A DNA stretch of 64,000 nt. It comes from Pinus tabuliformis. Its lineage: Eukaryota; Streptophyta; Pinopsida; Pinales; Pinaceae. Below, one piece after another: positions 1-11,841 of the stretch. The notes below the pieces were generated by a model. That model saw only the letters and a list, made by a program, of their open reading frames with translations. It was not told the DNA's origin and searched no databases. The position numbers and the translations under genes are program-made. Position 1 is the first letter of the stretch; the number at the start of each line of letters is the position of its first letter. The DNA is taken from contig CM062812.1 in assembly GCA_031772625.1 (NCBI GenBank), positions 729,156,300 to 729,220,299 on the forward strand, given 5' to 3'.

Positions 1-2138
1 GTTCGATCTGCACCTAGTGATAACCTGACTTCAAGTCAATCTTTTTGAAATATTTTTCCCCCTTGAGCTAGTCCAGAAGGTCATCAATCCGCGGGATTGG
101 GTACCTATTCTAGACAGTGATCTTGTTGAGTGCCTGATAGTCAATACAGAGTCTCCAGGTCCCATCCTTCTTCTATAACAATATAATCGGGCTCCCATAG
201 GGTGATGAGCTTGGCCTGATGTGCCCTTTCTGCAGTAGTTCTTGAATATTCCTCTTGATCTCATCATTCTCTAGAACATAGCATCGATAGATCAAACCAT
301 TGGGCAGCGGCGCACCTAGGGTCAGATCGATGGAGTGCTTGACTTGATAGTGCAGAGGGACCCCTGTGGGTGAGACGAAAATGTCCCTGTACTCCTCCAC
401 GACCTTGTCCATATGTTGTTGTTGTGCAGAGTAGCCCTGCTTGGAAGCCGTGGCCACAACATTATTCTTGCCTTGGGGGCGAATCATAAGGAAAATGAAT
501 TTCCTAGTCTGGGAAATGATCTTACTACATTGCTTTGCATTGATTAAAGAGATGGTGGTAGGTGGGGCTACCTCCGGTATCCTGTACAACTTATTAGCCA
601 AAGTAATAATCACAGAGCGAGATCTAGACTCATATACAGCATGTCGCTTCCACAAGTATGGTTGTCCTAACAATACATTAGAAACTTCAAGAGGAGAAAC
701 ATCACACAATACCTCATTCGTGAAGGGCTTGATTCTATAGGGAAGGTAGCATTACTGGCTGACGCGAAGATCTCGTCCTTGGTGAAGCCACCCAGTGGTG
801 TACAGTTGTGGATGTGTTGTAGTCTTTAGGTGCGACCGCTTCATGACTTCAGTTGAAATGAGGTTCTTTTGGCTCCCATTGTCGACAATGAACCACAACA
901 GAGAACCCTTCACCCACATCTGTGAGTGGAAAAGGCGTTCTCCATCCTCTAGATCTTTAGGCTCAATTTTCTATATCTTTGTGGTGGCCATGACAGCACT
1001 AGGTTCCGCATCAATGATTTGCTTCCCTTTGTCAGTCCCCTTATCGGGTTCTGATTCAAAGTCCGAACCTGCGTCTGATTTGAAAACCTTCAGCTCGACC
1101 ACTAGTGACTGCTTGGCCCGACACTCACTTGTATTCTAAGTGGAGCTCTTATGGAACCACACCATTTTCCCATGTCCTTCTTCGTCTTTATGGTGTTGTT
1201 CATCACTTGCGCCTTCGGTGGGTTTTCCTGGGTAGCCCCGCCTTGGCTTGGTCCCTTGTTCTACGGTTTGGGGGTGCCCTTTCCTTGATTTGGATTCACA
1301 AATCCAAAGTCCCACTTCTTCTATTTAAACTTCTACTCAATCTTTACAGTGTACCGATATGTTGTGTTGAGCGAGGAAATGTCCAGGAACTCCATCTCAT
1401 CCTAGATGTACTTGTGTAGACAGTCGCAGTACTTGAGCACCAAATGTTGCTTAGTATCCTTGATACCCAACATCGTGCGAAGGGTATGGAAAGTATTTGT
1501 GAACTCCCACACATCTTGGTCCCTTCCATGCCGTAGCGTGGTCCACTTTATGTATTTATCTTCGTAGCTCCCGACAGGGTAATATTGTTCCTTGATGGCG
1601 TCTTGGAAAGAATTCCAAGTGGGTGCAGCTGAAAACAACGAGGGTTCTCACTCGTCCTTTTGTTCACAGTCGGTTTCCAACAAGTCCTTGACGTGTGGGG
1701 CGGCTTTAAGAAGTGAAAACGTAATCTTTTCTCGATTGGAAAAGTCATGAACTGAAAAATATCCTTCCAACAGATTTAAACATTTATCTACGACGTCTAC
1801 ATCTATTAGTCCTTCGAATATGGGAATATCGAAGCTAACTTGTACCTTAAAAGGAGTGGTGCCTCTAGAGTGGTTTTCGGATGAATATGCATCGCTTGTG
1901 GGTAGCCGTCGAATGATATGAGCAAAGTTATCCATCACCGCGTCCCTCTGTCGCTCAAGAGCTTCTTCGAGCAGCATTTTGAAAGGATCTCTTGCCCCCT
2001 CATCTTTCTTTTCTTCCTCCATGGGAGGTCATTAGGTTTTGCGAGGCTAATCCTACAATGGTTCAACCAGATCGAGCCCTAATTCCTTATACCTAGACCT
2101 CATTGGGGACATGCAAAGAAAAACAAAGAAAGAGTAGA

Positions 2139-2152
2139 CCACTCTGATACCA
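2139..2152 (-). other. Primer-binding site, initiator-Met tRNA type
   Basis: On the minus strand this reads TGGTATCAGAGTGG, the common plant LTR-element primer site complementary to the 3' end of initiator methionine tRNA. It lies one base inside the LTR end at 2154, which fixes that boundary. Confidence 0.8.
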
Positions 2153-2153
2153 C

Positions 2154-2704
2154 TGATCTGAACATAAATAGGAACGTAACAACTTACAGATATAATCATA
2201 AACACAGAGATGCAGTAGAAAAACACTTCATTTCATTAATGGAAAAGTATTGAACTATGCTACATGCCTCTGAACTGTGTTACAATGAGGCTCAAATGCC
2301 TATTTATTACTGAGAAATAATGGAAAACCCTATAAATCCAAAAACCTAACCCTAGGAGATGAAGCGTCAAAACTGTGGACCCTATTTGGGTAAATTGGTA
2401 CATCAACTTCTCTAGGTCGTAACTTTGGCATACGATCTCTGTTTGGCTATCATAATACCTCGTTTTGAAGATCTCGAAGAGAAGGCCAAAAACAATCTAG
2501 TAGACCAATTAAGAACGCTTTTGGCCTCTCCGTTTTCCCTAAAAAGGTTGTTTAGGGCCTCAAAATGGCTCTGGAAGTTCATGACCCAAAAAACTGTCAA
2601 AAATAGTAAACTATGCTACAATTAAGGAAACCGAAAAACTGAAAGAGACAATGTTGGGAGTCCAAGTGGAAAAGGCAGGTGGCCACCAATATCCACCTGG
2701 ATCA
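2154..2704 (-). repeat. LTR of the first Ty3/gypsy fossil
   Basis: Bounded on the plus strand by TGATCT at 2154 and GGATCA ending at 2704, so the minus-strand LTR begins TGATCC and ends AGATCA, giving short inverted ends. The primer-binding site abuts the inner end. Length is 551 bp. The outer end was chosen from the matching inverted termini and not from a second LTR, so it could be off by a few bases. Confidence 0.6.
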
Positions 2705-2726
2705 ACTTAGTTGTTCTCTGTTTCAG

Positions 2727-2769
2727 GCCATGTTTTGCTTATGGGTTGATGCGAGAGCTTCCATTCCAG
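2727..2769 (+). CDS. Possible internal exon of an unidentified host gene
   Basis: A 43-bp stretch lies between a good acceptor (pyrimidine-rich TTCTCTGTTTCAG ending at 2726) and a donor (CAG/GTAATG at 2770). One reading gives PCFAYGLMRELPFQ, ending in phase 0, which matches the phase of the candidate terminal exon at 5375. The upstream acceptor begins about 20 bp after the LTR end at 2704, so the gypsy element would sit inside the preceding intron. I do not recognise the protein. Short exon calls like this are often chance; transcript data would be needed. Confidence 0.22.
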
Positions 2770-3686
2770 GTAATGCAGCATCTATACAATCACACTAAAT
2801 ATGTCAGTGGCAGATGCTTATTGTAAGAAATATACAATGAATATGCATGCATTACATGACAGTTTTCTAAACATATAATTTGAAATTCATACTTTAGAGA
2901 AACATTTTTTTAAGATACAGAAAAGTAAATGATACCTAGATTTCAAAGTTATATCATAATAGATATCGAGACACAGAGAGACACAATCAACTTGAAATAA
3001 ATTAGTATATCTATCAGCATTGTTGAGTAAGATGAACATACTAGAGGCTGTGCATACAGAAGGAGCAAGATACGGGCTATAGTTGCAAATCAACAGTTCG
3101 ATCTTCTGGTACATTTTCTTTGACAAGAAATTGATACCAATGGTAGCCTAATGTGAATAAATGAAAGTTAGCATAATGTGTTTTTCAATTGTCAGCAGGA
3201 ATTCTAGCAAGATATCAATCCAATATAAAACATAAAATTGTAATTGCAAGGCACAATTCTCTTTCTCATCTTCACATATTGATAAAGCAAGAAAGTGGAT
3301 GTGCAAGAGCATGATAAACCTTATCCAATACAATGTACAGATTAATGTCACTTCAATGAACTAGGCGAAGGGGTTATGTTTGTAAACACTTCTTAAATAT
3401 TGTCATAAATATGTAACGGACTAGCTTGTTTCAGCATGTATTTCTTAGCAATCTCTACCATTTCTTTCTGCATTATCTGGATGAAAAGTATCTAGATCAG
3501 GTTATATTTACGGTTCAAAAATGTGTGTTCATGAGCCTTCTAATAAGTAAGAAACAATCACATATAAAGACTTGATTCATACAAAATTCAATTTCAACAT
3601 CAGTATATATGCAAATATCAAAACGAAACAGAATTTAATTCTAGAGATAGACCAGAAGACACACCATAGTCAAACAATACAACTAC

Positions 3687-4012
3687 AGAAGCTTTCTCGG
3701 AAAGCTGAAAAGGTCCAGGGTCATCCACCAACTGGTAGGGTTGTCAGATCAAGGGTGGTTATATCTTAGAAGTTGGAAGATGGAGATGTGAGGGAATAAC
3801 CATAAATAGCGTGTAGGATGTTAATTGAAAAAATTGAGCTCCATTGGCCTCCAATCATAAATGACTGTTGTTTTAGATCACATTTGCGGAAGCTTTCTCA
3901 AAAAGACTTAGAGACATGCACCAACTAGTAGAGTTGTCGGATGCAAGGTTGTTCTATTTTAGAAGTTCGGAAATGGAGATGTTAGGGCATTGGCATAGAT
4001 AGGACTTGCGAT
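3687..4012 (+). repeat. Two diverged direct copies of a ~125-bp unit
   Basis: The unit runs from AGAAGCTTTCTC through a block reading ACCAACTGGTAGGGTTGTC, AGAAGTT and GGAGATGTgAGGG. Copy one is about 3687-3812 and copy two about 3889-4012. A short CCTCCAATCATAAATGACT motif also recurs near 3846 and 4153. The copies are clearly diverged, so the duplication is old. Confidence 0.6.
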
Positions 4013-4426
4013 GAAAACTAACAAAATTTGGAATGTTAGCGATCATTGTAGGAATGATCTATCTGACACCAGAAGTAAATTGTGAATAAAATGATCTATC
4101 TAACATCAGAAGCAAATCACAAATAAAATCCTAGTGTTAGATTGCAAGCTTCATTGGTTGCCAATCATAAATGACTAGATTAGATGTTTTTTCAAAGTTA
4201 CAACTACCTTCACTAACTTCCATCTACCTAATTATCTGCTTGGAAAAAAATTGAGTTTTGGTGATGTACTAGTTCCAATAAAGGACATCAGTTGTTAGGT
4301 TTAGCAATTGAGTCCAATAGCCTCCAACTTCTGGGTTCTTTTGTAGTAAACAATCTCATCCATGGACAACTTTAGAATGTAAGATGCAGTAGTGACTTTC
4401 AGGGTTTTTTCAAGATTCCAATTGTT

Positions 4427-5075
4427 AAGTTGATTGTGACATAAGATCAACCAGAAGTTGTAGTCGAGAGCATGGGATGATAACATTCAAGGCAATATTT
4501 GTTACAGTAATGACAAATTTTGCACCATCATAAACTAGACCAAATGCAACAGTTCAGCCTTGCAATTTTTAAGTTGATTGTGACATAAGATCTATCAGAA
4601 GTTGCAGCGGTAACCTTCAAGGAAATATTCATTACAGTAATGACAAATTTTGCACCAGCATAAACTACACCAAATGCAATAGTTCAGCCTTGCAATTGTT
4701 AAGTTGATTGTGACATAAGATCAATCAGAAGTTGCAGTTGACAACATGAGATGATTAACAGTTAGATATCCACTATTTTTTTAATAGCCTTCAAGGCAAT
4801 ATTCATTACAGTAATGACAAATTTTGCACCATCATAAACTACACCAAATCCAACAGTAATAGCATCTCCAACCAAATGCAACAGTTCAAACTTGAAATTT
4901 TGAAGTTGGTTGTGACATAAGATCAATCATAAGTTGCAGTGGACAACATTAGATGATCGAAAGTTGGATATCCAATATTTTTCTCAATAGCCTTCAAGCC
5001 AATATTTATTACAATAATGACAAATTTTGGACGAACATAAACTACACCAAATCCAACAGTAATAGCACCTCTAAC
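4427..5075 (+). repeat. Degenerate tandem array of four units
   Basis: The segment AAGTTGATTGTGACATAAG followed by ATCAATCAGAAGTTGCAG recurs near 4430, 4570, 4701 and 4904. The intervening parts also repeat (ATTCATTACAGTAATGAC, AAATTTTGCACCA, ACTACACCAAATgCAACAG). Spacings of about 130-205 bp vary because some units carry extra sequence. Confidence 0.75.
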
Positions 5076-5374
5076 CAACATATTCTTTAGCTAATTCTAC
5101 ATGATTTTCTGGATGTTCTAGCACCCATGTGCAATGCATGATAAAATTACTCCCATTAAGGTAAAAGTTGATGGCTATGTAGAAATTTTCTAAGGATTTA
5201 TATTACCTCGCATGGGTGATCTTAGAAGCAGAAGCACTAGATGGATAGTCTAGTAACCGAGGATTTGTCATATATTCCTGTGCTCCCCATGACTGATAGT
5301 TGGGGTCCTTGTTTGAGATGTTATTGTTAGTCGTTATTTCTTTGTTTCCTTTTCCTTTGTGCTTCTACTTTTAG

Positions 5375-5494
5375 GATGGCAATAATCAGAAGAGTCATGA
5401 GAACAAGCGTTACAAGAAACAACCCCGCCAGTTGAGTAAGTTCGATTATGCTAATGGATTCCATGTAGCTCGTTACTACATTGATCAAAATTGA
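5375..5494 (+). CDS. Possible terminal exon of an unidentified host gene
   Basis: After a strong acceptor (TGTGCTTCTACTTTTAG ending at 5374) there is an open phase-0 reading of 39 codons ending in TGA. It is rich in Lys, Arg, Gln and Asn at its start (NNQKSHENKRYKKQPRQ) and ends in an aromatic-rich tail (FDYANGFHVARYYIDQN). That composition looks like real protein and not random AT-rich sequence. I cannot assign a family. It would pair in phase with the exon candidate at 2727-2769. No polyadenylation site is obvious downstream. Confidence 0.3.
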   Translation, partial: DGNNQKSHENKRYKKQPRQLSKFDYANGFHVARYYIDQN

Positions 5495-8279
5495 TATTCA
5501 GTTTGAAGCTATGTTATATGAAGCCGAAGGATGTATGTCGATATATAGGCACAGAAGGAATTTTGTCTTCTAGGAGAGTGAGAAGTTGGGCATTACTTTT
5601 GCCAATTTATAGAAAATTTCAAGGTGTTTGCATGATGGTTTTAAGTGTGAATGAAACTGAGATTTTGGGAAGATTTAGATGTAAGCAAGAAGAAATTAGT
5701 TGAAAAATTTGAAAGACAGTCGGTAATGGATGTATTTATGTTCAAAATGGCTTAGCTCATAGAAAGCATGATGAACTATTGACAATTAGCAAATGTCTCA
5801 TAAAATTGAGTTTGTTGATGGTTGGTGTAGCTTGTAGAACCTTGTGGAACGAGCCTTTTTAGGGCTTGCTAGGCTCAAGGCCATAGGCAAAGAAAGAAAG
5901 GAAGAACTACCTAAGGCACAACTAATAATGGGAGGGAAGCTTGCCTTTGGCAAGCAAGAACTTCAAGTGAAATGCTTAGTATAATGAATGAGGTTGAAAT
6001 AACATATCTTTCAAGCGTAAAACTTGTCCCAGTGACTGAAAAAAGAAATATATGGAATGAGTTGAGTTTGTACATAGAAAATGTAGTCTGAAGTCTTAAT
6101 TTCAATTAGATCAATTGATCGAAGTAGGAATCATTTTCTTTGCATTGAGGTCTCCCAAAAAAGGGCAGGATTAAGAGAAAATTAATAATGTCACTGCATC
6201 TTTGAGCCTTCTTACTATTTTCATGGTTAAAGGTATTTTTCCTAAAGCTTCTGCTTGGTAGCTGTTTCCAAAAGGCTCTGGAAACCTTTGGCTTAGTTGC
6301 CATATCTAATAGCTTTCTATTTGGAAAATTGGTTATAATCAGTAAACAAATAATGTTCTTACTAATTATGGAAGCTATACTTGGATTCTACCTTTGGTAA
6401 GGGGTTGTCCTTTGTTAATCTGCTTGCTGTTCTGCGACTACAATTCCCCAAAAGCGCAGAAAAAGGCAGAAAATAACGAGGCCAAAGCATAAGAGTACCA
6501 CTTCGACTCGAGAAAATACAACAAAATAAAAGCACAAATTTTAACCCAAATTTATTATGCCAAGTTGCTTAGTGTTTTGTTGTTTTTGACATAAGGGCAT
6601 ATACAACTTGTAAGTCCAAGCCATACTTGTCCTACATAAAAAATTATAATATTTGATTGTGATTGTGGGTGGACGTTGTTGCAAATGAGGTGGAAACCCT
6701 AACTGCAACCATAATCATGTTTGCATGGGCTAGAGGGAAATCAATAAAAGAGTTATAAAGGCATAGGTAATACTCCATAACTGCAACTAAACCTTGCAAA
6801 TTTGGAGTCAAGCCATGACTGAGAGACATGTCTATCCTGCCTAGAGGAAAATTCCAAACTCCAAGAATAACATTGTGGAGTTGACCCTTTTGAGGTGAAT
6901 ACTCCTCGTGGATTATCAAGACTATTTTCCATCACTGTTGAATCCGACAATGAACAGAGGGTCATAGATCAATTGTGATTCACTGAGCCAAATGGTAAGA
7001 CACTGTCAGCCAGGTTGAGACCATAACCTAGTGAATGAAAAGAGATGAAAAAAGAGTAGCAGACTCCATATTCCCTGTAACTCTCAAACATATATGCCTG
7101 GCAACCTAACCTATCAGTTAATTCATAGTTTAACTATCTTACATTTTGGTTTTTTTTGGAATTATTCTAAATTTAACAGAGATTAGTGGGAATGAGTTGT
7201 AAAATCTGCATAATCTCAATACTCTAAAAAAAATCAATGACAGTAAATATATTTTTATATTTAAACTCGTATTTTCAAAAAAACAAAAACAATCGTATAA
7301 CTAAATTCTTCCAAAAAAATCAAAACGCAGATAAGTTACACTAGCCAATAAATCCTTAGCTTCGATTGAGCAAGCCCAGATGCGAATCGGATTTGGAGAA
7401 TTGAGTGATGATATGAGCAATAGTAAAGTGATGTATCAGTAGACAAGGGATGGTTCATAATACATATGTGGTCTTCCAACAGATCTGAATGACCAAGAAC
7501 ATATGCCATTGATTAAGGCATAACTAACACCTCAATGACAAATAGCTGGATAATTCAATCTATAAAATCAAAATTAATAATATGCTATTTACATTCTTTA
7601 GCAGATACCAAGCAGCCTATATATCCATGAAATTGTCTGAGCAATTCTAGATGCATTTTAAAACCATAAATGATGCTCGATACTGGAAAACACTTCCGTC
7701 AACCAGGAAAGGCTCGGTGATTTACCTTAGTTCTAAGAATATATAAAGACTATTTCTCGATGGTTTCTCAATTACTTTAGTTTAAAAAATTTAAGGACAC
7801 ATAAAATAGAAGTATTTTCTAACCCTTCCCAACCCCACTAATAACTCAAAAAAAATCTATCTAATAAATTATAAGATGAAAAATAAATATGATGAGGTAA
7901 ATGGAAATAGTAGCAGTAACAAGATGAGGGTCTCCTCTTATCAGAGAAGAAATTTCAATTGTGGAGGGTCATATCTTTGAGAACAATTTTTTTTTGGGTG
8001 GAGGGTAGTTATTTCTAATAACATAGCACTCCTGAGTTCATGAGTTAAGTAGGAGCTATTGTAAGATAGCAGAGAAAATCAGTTGCATTATCATGGAATC
8101 AAATTCTTGGAGAATTGAATCCAAATCTTTGTGAAGGAATTTTTCAAAAACTTTTCAAAAGATCAGTTGTTGTTGTTTGAATTCATCAGTTAATTATCAA
8201 TTATTACAAGATAGGACAACAAATTGGATGCGTTATCATGCTAGAAAATTCAACAGTTGAATTCATGTAGTTAAGGTTA
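5495..8279. other. Gene-free stretch, nothing recognised
   Basis: AT-rich DNA with scattered short open frames on both strands (for example minus 6106-6303 and 6644-6919) that show no domain, no repeat structure and no partner exons. I see no RNA gene or clear transposon end. Confidence 0.5.
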
Positions 8280-8593
8280 TTCCTACTCATGGAAAATTTT
8301 AGGGGCTAATGTTCGCCCAGTGGGCTAATTTTCCATGATTTGTCCAAAAAAAAGATTCGCCAATTTCCAATTTTATAAAAGACGATTCGCCCAAATTTTA
8401 GAATATAAAATTATTTTACCTTAAAAATCGCCAACATTATATAGAGACTATATATAAAATAATTATAAATTTGATTAATTTTACAAATATATCAATAAAC
8501 ATTTATAATTTTCATATTAGGGATTAGTGAGATTCGCCAATGTTTTAAACTTCAAGAAAATTTTCCATCCTTAAAATTTTCCTTGTTCCTACT
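8280..8593. mobile_element. hAT-type MITE with 8-bp target-site duplication
   Basis: The element proper is 8288-8585 (298 bp). It starts CATGGAAAATTTTAGGG and ends with the inverted partner of CAAGGAAAATTTTAAGG, so 15 of 17 terminal bases match. It is flanked by a perfect 8-bp direct repeat TTCCTACT (8280-8287 and 8586-8593). Eight-base duplications and termini beginning CA are typical of the hAT superfamily. It has no coding capacity, so it is non-autonomous. The interior is very AT-rich and repeats the GAAAATTTTCC and TTCGCC motifs. Confidence 0.85.
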
Positions 8594-8902
8594 TCTAAGG
8601 CCAAGAGGCAGCATAAGAAGTTGGGGTATAGACCTTTTCACTATAGCCCACTTTTAGGTAGTGAATTTTTCACTTTGCACTAAGGTAAAGTAGGGCAATG
8701 AGTGGCTTAATGCTAAAAAAATCAAGATGAACCTTGAGATTAGTCTTCATCAGATGCAATTTAAATAAGTCAAACATTTTGTGTAAAATTTTATCTTCCA
8801 TCTAAAACTAATGTTTTAACAAACAAAAAACTTTTAACAATCACAAATCTAATAAAAGTTACTCAGTGATTCAAATTAGCAAAATACTCTTTATTGGAAA
8901 AG

Positions 8903-9190
8903 TGTTTTCTGCATAGAAACTCTAATAATTAGAACTGCAATTTCATATTTGTCTAATGTAGTATCTAGAGGGATGCTTAAATTACACTTAGCAGCATATT
9001 CAACATGAAAAATGGAATTATTGTACAACAAATTATTCTTTGTTCCCAAATTGTTTTCTGCAATACAAATTCTAATAATTAGAACTAGAATTTAATGTTT
9101 GTCTAATGCAGTATCTAAAGATATAATGAAATGGAACTTATCGGCATATTCAACATCAAAAATGGAATTAGCTTTGTAGGACAAGCAACC
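8903..9190 (+). repeat. Tandem duplication of a ~148-bp unit
   Basis: Both halves begin GTTTTCTGCA and contain CTAATAATTAGAACT, TTTGTCTAATG, AGTATCTA and GCATATTCAACAT, then AAAAATGGAATTA. The halves differ at about one base in eight, so the event is not recent. Confidence 0.7.
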
Positions 9191-11597
9191 AAAAACCAAT
9201 CTACAAAATTCCATTTTTTGGGAAACTGCAAGAATCCAATAATCCTTGTAACCTTGATACAGATATAAAAAGATCAACAAAAACAGTAGGAAAAAATGCT
9301 TACATTTTCACTTGAAATGTTGGCAAAAATAAACTTACAGTCAGAGGGACGGAATATGTTCTCTTCCATATTTCAGAAGAATTTGATTCATGTTTGTTGA
9401 TCATTTTCCTTAATAGAATTCTATTGGATTTATCCAGTCCTTGTAGCTTTTGTATACATGTCCTAATCTTGGAAATCATACTTGGTTGGAATCTAGTTAT
9501 CCTGCAATAGATGTAGTCTGGAGAAAAGGTGATGTGCTTTATTTTGAATAGTGGATATCCAAAGTAGATTAGAGTGCTAAAGAATTCTCACCATGAAGTT
9601 CAAACATTGGAACATTTTCCAACCTATAACCATGGTACAATGTTGTTATTGACATTTCCTTCAGAAATGAAAAGAACATTCACACAAATACAGTCCATTT
9701 GAGTCCTCCAATGGTATAAATTTCTTCGGGCTAGCACCCACTACCTGCAGGGATGATCCTAATTAAGTATGAAATAGGTAAACTAGATTTGCAAAAAACA
9801 ATGGACATTGACCTTCTAGAATAAGATCAAGATTTCTAACAACAATATTTTGGAAGAAATAACAAATTAAGTTTTTTTATAGACAACATATTTATAGCTA
9901 ACCACAATCCATGTTAACTCCTAAGTACTTGAAACTAAAAATTCCAGTACAACATAGACAGTTTATTTGCAACCATAAGAATACCAACCTCCTTTAGTGC
10001 AATTACAACTTATTAGAAGGAGAACATGTTGGAAGGCATAAATATAGTCTTCATCATGAACTCCTACACATTTCGGGGAAGGTTAAGTGAGAATCCCTCT
10101 CCATCCAACTTATGAGCCTGAAGAACCACTTAAAAATGTCTATGTATTTATTAGGTCAATTTTGAACCTCTCTCCATCCAAGATAGCAACCTGAAGAACC
10201 ATTTGAAAATGTCAAGTATTTATTCCTCTTCATATCAGATGTGAAAAGTAAAAGTAATCATGCCATAAATTGCAATAGACCAATTTCAAAAAGTCTTCAA
10301 TAGACTAATTATAATAAATTAATTACATAATTTTGGGTTGTTATTTAACAACTTCGTCTACTTGAAGGATAAGGAATAACACCACGATATAAAATGACAT
10401 GTAGAAAAAACTCAGTCATGTTGTCACCGAAAGTGTACTTCTCAGAAAGGTTAGCAGAAGTTGACCAATTAAATGGCTTCCCTTCGTAATACCTACAATT
10501 TGAGGTAATTTAGGGTTATCCATCAAGATACAAAAAAAAATTAAATAAGCGAGAGATTTTTGTTTAATATAGAATATGAAAAGCCTCTAAATACCCGTGT
10601 ATATGGGAATAATCATTGTAGTTATTATGATAGTTTTTCTCCTTTGTCGTATCTTCAGTATGCAACTTATTACCATTTCCACGATACGGTTTCCCACATC
10701 CCTACATTCATATACAATTCAATCTGACAACTTTATCACGATGTAAAAAACTAAATAATTTTAGAATATGGAATGCATCAATGTTCGACTCCCAATCAGT
10801 ACCAAAAATTGGCATGTTGAAGAAAACATGAACAAGTCAATCAGAAAATTTACTGGAACATGCATCATTCGATAGATATTCATATGCATTGGCAATGCCA
10901 GTCAACAAATTACTAGGGAGGTTAGATTGAATCTAAAGACAAGGTTTGTCGAAGCTTTATGTTGGAGTGACCATATTAATAATAATGACTAGAGGATCTT
11001 GATGACACACTGCTACATAAGCTAAAATAAGCAAATATAATGATTGAGACTATAAAAAACCATTTTACAAAGTTGATTGAAGGAGCAAAGATTATTTTCA
11101 TTTGAGTAGAGAAGGAAGTACAATGCATGATTTGGATTGCGAGTTGGAAATTATAGTCTGACCTAACCTTTAATAGTTGAATTAATAGGAAATAAAAATC
11201 CTTCCTAGAATATAAGGAAAAGAAAAGTAGAAGCTTTTGAATATGGATGACAATTTTGATTTTTCCAGTCTTAATATGCAAAAAAAGATTGATTGAACCA
11301 ATGAGAGAATATTTTGAAGTCTTAGTTACTAGATATTATCCTGAAATAAGGTTCACAAGTTTGGCAACTCAAAAGTACAACCAATGAGAACACAATGGAA
11401 GTGTGAAAGCAACTATTTTCACTCCTCTACTAAAAGTTGAAGAAAATCTAATTAGTCAATGAAAACAGTACAGATAGTGCAGATATAGAACCAAAAATAA
11501 AACCTTGTCAAGTTACAATGCTTATGAAAGGAAAAAATCATCATAGGAAATCAACTATTCAAGAAATAAGATAAAGTTACAAGGTTTATTCTCACCT

Positions 11598-11765
11598 TAG
11601 TTAGACATTTGCCAGACATGTTATGAATGTATGTGGAAAATCAAGATAGTGCAGATATAGAACCAAAAATAAAACCTTATTAGTTAGACATTTGCCAGAC
11701 ATGTTATGAATGTATGTGGCAAATCAAGATAGTGCAGATATAGAACCAAAAATAAAACCTTGTCA
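11598..11765 (+). repeat. Near-perfect tandem duplication, ~84 bp
   Basis: The unit runs from TTAGTTAGACATTTGCCAGA to AACCAAAAATAAAACCTT and occurs twice back to back with almost no difference. Its second half (GTGCAGATATAGAACC to AAATCCTCATAGG) also matches a third partial copy near 11478-11580. This is a recent local duplication in non-coding DNA. Confidence 0.75.
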
Positions 11766-11841
11766 AGTTGCAATGCTTATGAAGGGAAAAAATCCTCATA
11801 GGAATCAAATATTAAAGAAATAAGATAACATTATATTGTAG

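Larger units (their letters stand above)
1..2704 (-). mobile_element. Ty3/gypsy LTR retrotransposon fossil, 5' half, cut by window start
   Basis: Read on the minus strand, this holds an LTR (2154-2704), a primer-binding site (2139-2152), a gag block (about 1402-2022), an aspartic-protease-like block (about 560-900, with a VDNGSQ core) and the start of a reverse transcriptase (1 to about 380). The RT shows the usual Ty3 entry (VPLHYQVKHSIDL, then GHIRPSSSPYGSPIIL and KKDGTWRLCIDY-like text). The order gag-PR-RT is that of Ty3/gypsy. The element is old and clearly broken by many changes. Its 3' half lies beyond the window, so no LTR divergence can be measured. It could be a chromovirus or Del/Tekay-type member, but the diagnostic integrase end is outside the window. 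Confidence 0.85.
2770..5374 (+). other. Non-coding stretch, possible 2.6-kb intron
   Basis: No convincing coding signal is present; the short open frames here have no recognisable motifs. It contains two degenerate repeat groups listed separately (3687-4012 and 4427-5075). It would be a single intron if the flanking exon candidates are real. Confidence 0.4.
8594..11841. other. Gene-free stretch with small duplications
   Basis: No coding region or transposon ends can be supported. Small local duplications are present: 8903-9190, about 10084-10230 (CTCTCCATCCAA, CCTGAAGAACCA and AAAATGTC repeated) and 11598-11765. The open frame 10976-11281 on the minus strand is hydrophobic, AT-driven and unconvincing. 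Confidence 0.5.

Noticed and set aside
795-1419. Plus-strand open frames of 104-114 codons
   Set aside because: They lie opposite the gag/protease part of the minus-strand gypsy fossil and show no domain of their own.
10976-11281. 101-codon hydrophobic minus-strand frame resembling a small membrane protein
   Set aside because: The composition follows from the AT-rich DNA and there is no supporting motif or splice signal.
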